From Thiobacillus sp. (GTDB lineage Bacteria > Pseudomonadota > Gammaproteobacteria > Burkholderiales > Thiobacillaceae), in NCBI GenBank assembly GCA_011391285.1, contig JAABQU010000270.1, positions 1-11,275 on the forward strand: 11,275 bases of DNA, written 5' to 3'. The notes below the pieces were generated by a model. That model was not told where the DNA came from and ran no database searches. It saw only the letters and a program-made list of their open reading frames with translations. Both the position numbers and the translations under genes were made by a program. Below, piece by piece: positions 6,931 to 11,275 of the stretch; position 1 is the first letter of the stretch; every line of letters begins with the position of its first letter.

Positions 6931-7299
6931 TCAGCCCGCCGCTGCCGGCAACTCGCCACCGGCCACCCAGGCCTGCGCCAGCTCCAGTTCGTCGAACAGG
7001 CGGATGTCGGCCGACATGAACAGACGGTTCACCCACATGCTCCACGCCACCCACTGGTCGCCGGTGAGGATGGCGATACGGCCGAAATCGTTCTTGTGCT
7101 CGCGTGAGAACTTCAGTTCCTCCCACGCCACGTCGACGCTGTACGACAGCATGTCGCGCAGATCGAACAGCAGGTTGACCGTTCCCTGAAACTGGATGCC
7201 GAAGCCCACTGCCTGTTCGAATTCGCGGTAATCATCCAGCGTGAACTGGCCCATCACGGTGACGGCTATCTGGTTGTCCTTGACGTTCAGGCTGATCAT
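6931..7299 (-). CDS. SpoIIAA/STAS-like domain protein
   Basis: A 122-residue cytoplasmic protein resembling the SpoIIAA-like (STAS-like) family. An N-terminal strand pair (SLNVKDNQIAVTVMGQFTLDDYREFEQA) is followed by NLLFDLRDMLSYS, a helix WEELKFSREHKNDF, the strand RIAILTGDQWVAW and an amphipathic C-terminal helix containing ELAQAWV. Members of this family are small alpha/beta domains linked to lipid or anion-transporter-type binding or to regulation; no specific role can be assigned. ATG 7299 is chosen because GAGGAG lies six bases before it; a TTG nine codons upstream would place that site inside the gene. It starts 27 bases after the stop of the EamA transporter, so the two are probably co-transcribed. 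Confidence 0.8.
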   Translation of the reverse strand: MISLNVKDNQIAVTVMGQFTLDDYREFEQAVGFGIQFQGTVNLLFDLRDMLSYSVDVAWEELKFSREHKNDFGRIAILTGDQWVAWSMWVNRLFMSADIRLFDELELAQAWVAGGELPAAAG

Positions 7300-7305
7300 G
7301 GTGCG

Positions 7306-7311
7306 CTCCTC
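7306..7311 (-). promoter_or_regulatory. Ribosome binding site of the STAS-like gene
   Basis: GAGGAG on the minus strand, six bases before ATG 7299. It rules out the upstream in-frame TTG at 7326 as the main start. Confidence 0.75.
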
Positions 7312-7326
7312 TAAAATGTGTTCCAA

Positions 7327-8193
7327 CTATAGCGAATCGGGCCGGGTTGGGGTGGACGCACGCACCGCCCACACCCCGGCTGCCGCCACCACCGCCATGC
7401 CTATCCAGGCCAGCAGAGGCAGCGTTTCGCCAAACAGCAGCACGCCGTACAGGGCGGAAAATCCGACCGTGGTGTAAGCCAGCGAGCCGACCAGCAGCGT
7501 GCGACCGCGATGGTAGGCGCGCGTCAGTGCGAGTTGCGCGACGGTGGCGGTGACGCCGATGCCGATCAGCCACGGCCAGTCGCCGGCCTGCGGCGTGTGG
7601 AATCCGGCCACCGCCATCCAGGTTGCGCCGCCCACGGTCGCGATCAGGGTGAAATAGAACACCACCCGCCATTCGGATTCGCCCAGCCTGCCCAACTGCT
7701 TGACGTTGACGTAGGCCACCGCTGCCAGCATGCCCGACACCAGCCCCGCCAGTGCCGGTAGCCAGTCCTGGCCTTGCACCTGCGGCCGCAGCAGCAGAAC
7801 GATGCCGGCAAACCCCAGCAGCACCGCGCCGATGATGCCCCGCCGGTGGCGTTCGCGCAGCCACCAGGCAGACAGCGCGGCGAGAAACAGCGGCGCCGTG
7901 TAGTTGAGGGTGACCGCAGTGGCGAGCGGCAATCGCGAAAGCGCGTAGAAGAACAGCACCAGCGCGGCGAAACCCGACAGCCCGCGCCAGAAATGCGCCT
8001 TCAAATGGGGCGTGGCGAGTGGCGCCAGCAGCCGGCGGTGACGGGCGGCAATCACGACCCAGATCGCGACCAACCCGAATGCCGAACGGTAGAACACGAG
8101 TTCGGCCGGGGAAAAGGTGCTTGAGGCATGTTTAACCAGCACGCTCATCAACGCGAACAGCGCCGCCGCCACCAGCATCCAGCTCGACTTCAT
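7327..8193 (-). CDS. EamA-family (drug/metabolite transporter superfamily) inner-membrane permease
   Basis: A 288-residue inner-membrane protein with about ten transmembrane helices in two EamA repeats (about residues 5-135 and 148-278). Recognisable features are the N-terminal ALMSVLVKHAS, the FYRSAFGL loop, the YALSRLPLATAVTLNYTAPLFLA segment ending repeat 1 and GSLAYTTVGFSALYGVLLFGE in repeat 2. Such proteins export metabolites or amino acids; the substrate cannot be deduced. ATG 8193 opens MKSSWMLVAAALFAL with no strong ribosome site. The gene follows the Rieske oxygenase gene on the same strand, but a strong terminator lies between them, so it probably has its own promoter in or near the end of the oxygenase gene. 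The STAS-like gene follows 27 bases downstream. Confidence 0.92.
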   Translation of the reverse strand: MKSSWMLVAAALFALMSVLVKHASSTFSPAELVFYRSAFGLVAIWVVIAARHRRLLAPLATPHLKAHFWRGLSGFAALVLFFYALSRLPLATAVTLNYTAPLFLAALSAWWLRERHRRGIIGAVLLGFAGIVLLLRPQVQGQDWLPALAGLVSGMLAAVAYVNVKQLGRLGESEWRVVFYFTLIATVGGATWMAVAGFHTPQAGDWPWLIGIGVTATVAQLALTRAYHRGRTLLVGSLAYTTVGFSALYGVLLFGETLPLLAWIGMAVVAAAGVWAVRASTPTRPDSL

Positions 8194-8218
8194 CGAACGC
8201 GGCTCACGCGGGAGCGTC

Positions 8219-8248
8219 GAAAATAACGGGCGGTATCGGCCGCCCGTT
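8219..8248 (-). terminator. Intrinsic terminator of the Rieske oxygenase gene
   Basis: A perfect nine-base-pair stem (AACGGGCGG 8225-8233 with CCGCCCGTT 8240-8248, plus-strand view) has a six-base loop. On the minus strand it is followed at once by ATTTTC. It lies 18 bases past the stop of the oxygenase gene and about 30 bases before the EamA start. Confidence 0.85.
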
Positions 8249-8265
8249 GTGGTCTTTGGCGCGGC

Positions 8266-9378
8266 TCATTTCAAATGAGGCTCGATCACGCGCCGCAGGA
8301 AAGCATGAAAGTGCATCATGCCGTCTTCCAGCGGCGACTGATACGGACCGGTTTCCGAAATGCCCTGCTGGTAAAGCGCGCGCCGCCCCGCATGCATGCG
8401 CAGGCAGATGTCCTCATCTTCCACCGCGGTCTCGTTGTATGCCGCCTGTTCGGCCTCGACGAACGCACGCTCGAACAGGGCGATGTCCTCGGGATAATAG
8501 AACTCGACCACGTTGCTGCACGATTCCACCCCGGTCGGCATGATCGACGACACCACCAGCACATGCGGGTACCACTCGACCATCAGGCCGGGGTAATAGG
8601 TCAGCCAGATCGCGCCGTGCGCAGGCGCGGTGCCGCGGTCGTAGGCAAGCACCTGCTCGTGCCATTTCCGGTAGACGGAAGAACCCGCTTTCGACAGTCC
8701 ACGGTTCACCCCCACCGTCTGCACCGACCACCAGTCGCCGTATTCCCACGTGAGGTCGTCGCAGGTGACGAAATGGCCGAGACCGGGGTGAAATGGGGCG
8801 ACGTGGTAGTCCTCCAGATACACCTCGATGAAGGTCTTCCAGTTGCAGGCGTAATGCGTGACCTCGACGCGGTCGAGCATGAAGCCGGAAAAATCCAGCT
8901 CGCGCGCCGCCTGCATGCCGGCCAGATCGGCCTTGACGTCGCGTTCGCCGGTGAACAACAGACCCTGCCAGTTCTGCAGGCCGGTGCGGTTCAGATTCAG
9001 GCAGGGATTGCCGGGAAACTCGGGGGCGCCCATCAGCTGACCCTGGTTGTCGTAGGTCCAGCGATGGATCGGGCAGACAATGGTGTTCGACGGCAGCTTG
9101 CCGCGCCCTTTCAGCATCAGTGCCTGCCGGTGGCGGCACACGTTGGACAGCATCTCGATGCCTGAGCCGCTGTTGACCAGCATTTTCGCGCCGTCGAACA
9201 TTTCGAGCGCGTGATAGTCGCCCGGCTCGGGCACCATCAACTGATGGCCAGCGTAGCCGGGGCCGTGCTTGAACAGATGCTCGAGTTCCAGCGCATAGAG
9301 GACCGGATCGAAATACCAGGAAACCGGCAACTGCGGCGAAGTTAGCGACAAGGCGCTGGATTCGGCGAGATCGCTCAT
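8266..9378 (-). CDS. Rieske non-heme iron oxygenase, alpha subunit
   Basis: A 370-residue alpha subunit of the ring-hydroxylating oxygenase superfamily. The N-terminal Rieske domain binds a [2Fe-2S] cluster through Cys81, His83, Cys102 and His105 (CRH ... CPIH, spacing C-x-H-x18-C-x2-H). The C-terminal catalytic domain carries the mononuclear iron ligands in EDYHVAPFH (His192, His197), with an acidic ligand probably in EDEDIC (about Asp323). All key residues are present, so it should be active. No beta subunit, ferredoxin or reductase gene is nearby, so it must take electrons from a partner encoded elsewhere and is probably a homo-oligomer. The substrate is unknown. ATG 9378 has a weak AGTAGGG upstream. 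The gene is divergent from xseB-ispA-dxs and ends at a strong terminator. A 7-bp hairpin sits in its leader. Confidence 0.93.
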   Translation of the reverse strand: MSDLAESSALSLTSPQLPVSWYFDPVLYALELEHLFKHGPGYAGHQLMVPEPGDYHALEMFDGAKMLVNSGSGIEMLSNVCRHRQALMLKGRGKLPSNTIVCPIHRWTYDNQGQLMGAPEFPGNPCLNLNRTGLQNWQGLLFTGERDVKADLAGMQAARELDFSGFMLDRVEVTHYACNWKTFIEVYLEDYHVAPFHPGLGHFVTCDDLTWEYGDWWSVQTVGVNRGLSKAGSSVYRKWHEQVLAYDRGTAPAHGAIWLTYYPGLMVEWYPHVLVVSSIMPTGVESCSNVVEFYYPEDIALFERAFVEAEQAAYNETAVEDEDICLRMHAGRRALYQQGISETGPYQSPLEDGMMHFHAFLRRVIEPHLK

Positions 9379-9405
9379 GGCGTACCCTACTCAAAACCAA
9401 GCCCC

Positions 9406-9426
9406 CTCCAGCAATCCTCGCTGGAG
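9406..9426 (-). promoter_or_regulatory. Leader hairpin upstream of the Rieske oxygenase gene
   Basis: CTCCAGC (9406-9412) and GCTGGAG (9420-9426) form a perfect seven-base-pair stem. On the minus strand the loop reads GAGGATT. The hairpin lies 27 bases before the start codon. An AGGA in a hairpin loop is the kind of site bound by CsrA/RsmA; that reading is speculative. Confidence 0.45.
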
Positions 9427-9463
9427 CGGCAAGCAAGTAATATGACCACTGAATTTAGGGCGT

Positions 9464-9546
9464 GATTGTTGACGCTTCAGCGTCGTTAGAGCATGGTTGT
9501 TGGCGCTTTAGCGCCTTTACAACCATGGCCTACCCCTTGCGGGTAC
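9464..9546. repeat. REP/BIME-like palindromic repeat, inverted copy with partial second unit
   Basis: A full unit at 9485-9533 runs from GTTAG through GAGCATGGTTGTTGGCGC, loop TTTA, GCGCC, ACAACCATGG to CTAC (9530-9533). It is followed by the linker in reverse orientation (CCCCTTGCGGGTA, to about 9545). A partial unit, TTGTTGACGCTTCAGCGTC (9466-9484), abuts it on the left. It is the reverse complement of the array at 4220-4369. Its stem differs from that array by paired substitutions that keep the base pairing. Confidence 0.85.
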
Positions 9547-9562
9547 AACCGCGGATTCCCTG

Positions 9563-9596
9563 CCGCACCAGGGGTGCGGGTGCGGACGAACCCCTG
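9563..9596. repeat. Two overlapping, mutually exclusive hairpins
   Basis: CCGCACC (9563-9569) pairs with GGTGCGG (9573-9579), seven perfect pairs with a three-base loop. Alternatively CAGGGGT (9569-9575) pairs with ACCCCTG (9590-9596), also seven perfect pairs. The shared bases mean only one can form. It lies upstream of xseB; no T-run follows on the plus strand, so it is not an obvious terminator. Confidence 0.45.
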
Positions 9597-9707
9597 AAAA
9601 ACCCGTCAGGAAAAGCGGGAAATTCTAGCATAGGCCCCTGTCCCGGAGAGGCGCCCCCGCGCTGAATTTGTTAAAGTATCGTCCTTTCCCCGCCTGGTCC
9701 GAATTTC

Positions 9708-9947
9708 ATGGCCAAATCCCGCGCCGCCTCCCCCAAGGATTACGAGTCCGCACTGGCAGAACTGGAAGCCATCGTGGCAGAAATGGAATCCGGCCAGCTG
9801 CCGCTGGAAGCCTCGCTCGCGGCCTACAAGCGCGGCGCCGAGCTGTTGCAGTACTGCCGCCAGCAACTGGCCGATGCGGAGCAACAGGTAAAGATTCTGG
9901 AAAACGGCGCTTTGCAGCCCTTCAACACCGAAGATACCGATGACTGA
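9708..9947 (+). CDS. xseB: Exodeoxyribonuclease VII small subunit
   Basis: A 79-residue protein, the standard length for XseB, which assembles in several copies with the large XseA subunit to degrade single-stranded DNA from either end. The two-helix fold is clear: YESALAELEAIVAEMESGQLPLEASLAAYKRG (residues 12-43), with the conserved L-E-x-I-V and GQLPLEASLxxYxxG motifs, followed by a second helix LLQYCRQQLADAEQQV and a short acidic tail. ATG 9708 is the only sensible start; no clear ribosome site precedes it. Its 3' end overlaps ispA by eight bases. As in many proteobacteria it leads the xseB-ispA-dxs operon; xseA is not in the window. Confidence 0.95.
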   Translation: MAKSRAASPKDYESALAELEAIVAEMESGQLPLEASLAAYKRGAELLQYCRQQLADAEQQVKILENGALQPFNTEDTDD

Positions 9948-10827
9948 TTTTGCCGCCTGGACACAGGCATGCCAGGCACGCATGGAAAGCGTGCTGGCCG
10001 ACTGGCTTCCCCCTTCCGATATCGCGCCCCAGCGCCTGCACGAAGCGATGCGTTACGCGGTTCTGGGGGGCGGCAAGCGCATCCGCCCGCTGCTGGCGTT
10101 TGCCGCCAGCGAAGTCAGCGGCGCCAATGCCGAACGCGTTCAGCACGCCGCCGCCGCAGTCGAACTGATCCACGCCTATTCGCTGGTGCACGACGACATG
10201 CCGGCGATGGACGACGACGCCTTGCGGCGCGGCAAGCCCACTGTGCACGTGGAGTTCGACGAAGCCACCGCGCTGCTGGTGGGAGATGCCCTGCAGAGCC
10301 TGGCGTTCGATATCCTTGCGTCGCAGCCGCTGGCCGACGATGCCCTCACCCAGCTCGACATGGTCCGGCTGCTCGCACAGGCGGCCGGCTCGCGCGGCAT
10401 GGCCGGTGGCCAGGCAATCGATCTGGCCAGCGTGGGCAAGCCGCTCGACCTGACCGAACTCGAATTCATGCACATCCACAAGACCGGTGCGCTGATCCGC
10501 GCCTCGGTGCTGCTGGGCGCGCAATGCGGCAGCGTCACCGACGCCACCCGCACGGCGCTCGATCATTACGCCAAATGCATTGGCCTCGCCTTCCAGGTGG
10601 TCGACGACGTGCTCGATGCCGAGGCCTCCACTGCCACCCTGGGCAAGACTGCAGGCAAGGATGCAGCCGACAACAAGCCCACCTATGTCAGCCTGCTCGG
10701 CGCGGCGCGCGCGCGTGAACTGGCGCAGGAACTGCGCGCCGACGCACACGCCGCGCTGGCTGGCCTCGGCGCGCCCGCCGAACGGCTACGGCAGCTCGCC
10801 GACTTCGTGGTCGAACGGACTTTCTGA
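9940..10827 (+). CDS. ispA: Farnesyl diphosphate synthase (short-chain polyprenyl synthase)
   Basis: A cytoplasmic enzyme of 295 residues that condenses IPP with DMAPP and then GPP to give farnesyl diphosphate, the precursor of quinones, undecaprenyl phosphate and hopanoids. The motifs are complete: GGGKRIRP (43-50), the first aspartate-rich motif DDMPAMD (85-91) with RRGKPTVH after it, GGQAIDL (156-162), KTGALI (181-186), FQVVDD and the second aspartate-rich motif DDVLD (222-226), and the KPTYV end region. The two-residue insertion in the first motif (DDxxxxD) and aromatic residues just before it mark the bacterial FPP type. The start ATG lies inside the end of xseB (ATGACTGA junction) and the next gene begins two bases after its stop, so coupled translation is likely. 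Confidence 0.96.
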   Translation: MTDFAAWTQACQARMESVLADWLPPSDIAPQRLHEAMRYAVLGGGKRIRPLLAFAASEVSGANAERVQHAAAAVELIHAYSLVHDDMPAMDDDALRRGKPTVHVEFDEATALLVGDALQSLAFDILASQPLADDALTQLDMVRLLAQAAGSRGMAGGQAIDLASVGKPLDLTELEFMHIHKTGALIRASVLLGAQCGSVTDATRTALDHYAKCIGLAFQVVDDVLDAEASTATLGKTAGKDAADNKPTYVSLLGAARARELAQELRADAHAALAGLGAPAERLRQLADFVVERTF

Positions 10828-10828
10828 G

Positions 10829-11275
10829 ATGACCACACCCCTGCTCGATAGCATTCACTCCCCCACCGATCTGCGCGCCCTGCCGCCCGCCGAGCTGCCC
10901 AGACTGGCAGCCGAGCTGCGCACGTTTCTGGTGGATTCCGTCGCCCACACCGGCGGCCATCTGGCCTCGAATCTGGGCGCAGTGGAACTGACCCTGGCAC
11001 TGCACTATGTGTTCGACACTCCGCGCGACCGCATCGTCTGGGATGTCGGCCATCAGAGCTACGCCCACAAGATCCTCACTGGCCGCCGCGACGCGATGGC
11101 GGGCCTGCGGCAGGGCGGCGGCATCGCGGGTTTTCCGCGCCGCGCCGAAAGCGAGTACGACGCCTTCGGGACCGGGCATTCGAGCACCTCGATCTCGGCC
11201 GCGCTCGGCATGGCCGAGGCCTTCCATCAAAAGGGATCCGGCCAGCGCGCCGTGGCGATCATCGGCGACGGCGCG
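10829..11275 (+). CDS. dxs: 1-deoxy-D-xylulose-5-phosphate synthase, N-terminal part (3' end outside window)
   Basis: First enzyme of the MEP isoprenoid pathway: it joins pyruvate and glyceraldehyde 3-phosphate using thiamine diphosphate. The visible 149 residues are the N-terminal thiamine-binding half. They include the typical opening ([14 protein letters not shown]), [69 protein letters not shown] and, at the very edge, IIGDGA, the start of the metal- and thiamine-binding GDG motif. No break is seen. ATG 10829 lies two bases after the ispA stop without a strong ribosome site. Together with ispA it provides both the entry step and the C15 product of the pathway. Confidence 0.96.
   Translation, partial: MTTPLLDSIHSPTDLRALPPAELPRLAAELRTFLVDSVAHTGGHLASNLGAVELTLALHYVFDTPRDRIVWDVGHQSYAHKILTGRRDAMAGLRQGGGIAGFPRRAESEYDAFGTGHSSTSISAALGMAEAFHQKGSGQRAVAIIGDGA

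Larger units (their letters stand above)
9379..9707. other. Intergenic region between the divergent Rieske and xseB genes
   Basis: These 329 bases contain no credible gene. From left to right they hold a 7-bp hairpin in the oxygenase leader (9406-9426), a partial and a full palindromic REP-like unit (9464-9533) with its linker (to about 9546), two overlapping hairpins (9563-9596), and then about 100 bases before xseB that must carry its promoter. I could not pick a convincing -35/-10 pair; the TTGTTAAAGTATCG stretch at 9668-9681 is the most promoter-like. Confidence 0.6.

Noticed and set aside
6905..6935. Bidirectional terminator between the convergent DUF3025 and STAS-like genes
   Set aside because: Only a four-base GGCC/GGCC stem can be drawn and no T-run follows on either strand.
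8414..9436. A 340-codon minus-strand frame and a 296-codon plus-strand frame over the Rieske gene
   Set aside because: Both overlap the complete Rieske oxygenase in other frames and read as Arg/Ala/Gly/His-rich shadows without domains.
9708..11275. Novel cluster of nuclease plus prenyl-transfer genes
   Set aside because: xseB-ispA-dxs is a well-known conserved operon in proteobacteria; the genes look ordinary and intact.

Overview
The window is high-GC, densely coded DNA that most resembles a betaproteobacterial chromosome. The Nitrosomonadales/Thiobacillus-type relatives are my best guess, from the gene families and the gene order xseB-ispA-dxs. This is inference from sequence character, not a database match. 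Nothing points to a plasmid, phage or insertion sequence. The only mobile-type DNA is a family of palindromic REP/BIME-like repeats.

Left block (1-3995, all minus strand, read right to left): a small Rossmann-fold NAD(P)-binding protein, a FIST-domain sensor protein, a short acidic coiled-coil protein, and a large membrane c-di-GMP enzyme (MASE1-GGDEF-EAL) that runs off the left edge. Spacing is tight (45, 19 and 12 bases for the starts chosen here), so this looks like one signalling operon. The cyclase/phosphodiesterase has no ATG at its start. It lies in the same frame as the small gene before it, separated by one TAA and four codons, and probably starts at a TTG.

Middle block (4202-6911, plus strand): a proline iminopeptidase (alpha/beta hydrolase), a CnoX/YbbN-like thioredoxin-TPR protein and a DUF3025 protein, joined by 1- and 4-base overlaps. 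The beginning of the peptidase gene is built from two tandem copies of the palindromic repeat. They are read through in frame and merge with the first conserved residues of the enzyme.

Right-middle block (6931-9378, minus strand): a Rieske non-heme iron oxygenase alpha subunit ending in a strong intrinsic terminator, then an EamA-type transporter and a SpoIIAA/STAS-like protein. A 329-base intergenic region (9379-9707) separates the oxygenase from the next operon. It holds a third, inverted copy of the palindromic repeat and several further hairpins.

Right block (9708-11275, plus strand): xseB, ispA and the 5' part of dxs. This is the familiar isoprenoid-precursor operon (DXP synthase and farnesyl diphosphate synthase) led by the exonuclease VII small subunit.

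The most interesting items are the repeat family, whose copies show compensatory base changes and one of whose arrays has become protein-coding, and the FIST / coiled-coil / MASE1-GGDEF-EAL signalling module. I see no clear evidence of a wholly new defence or metabolic system.
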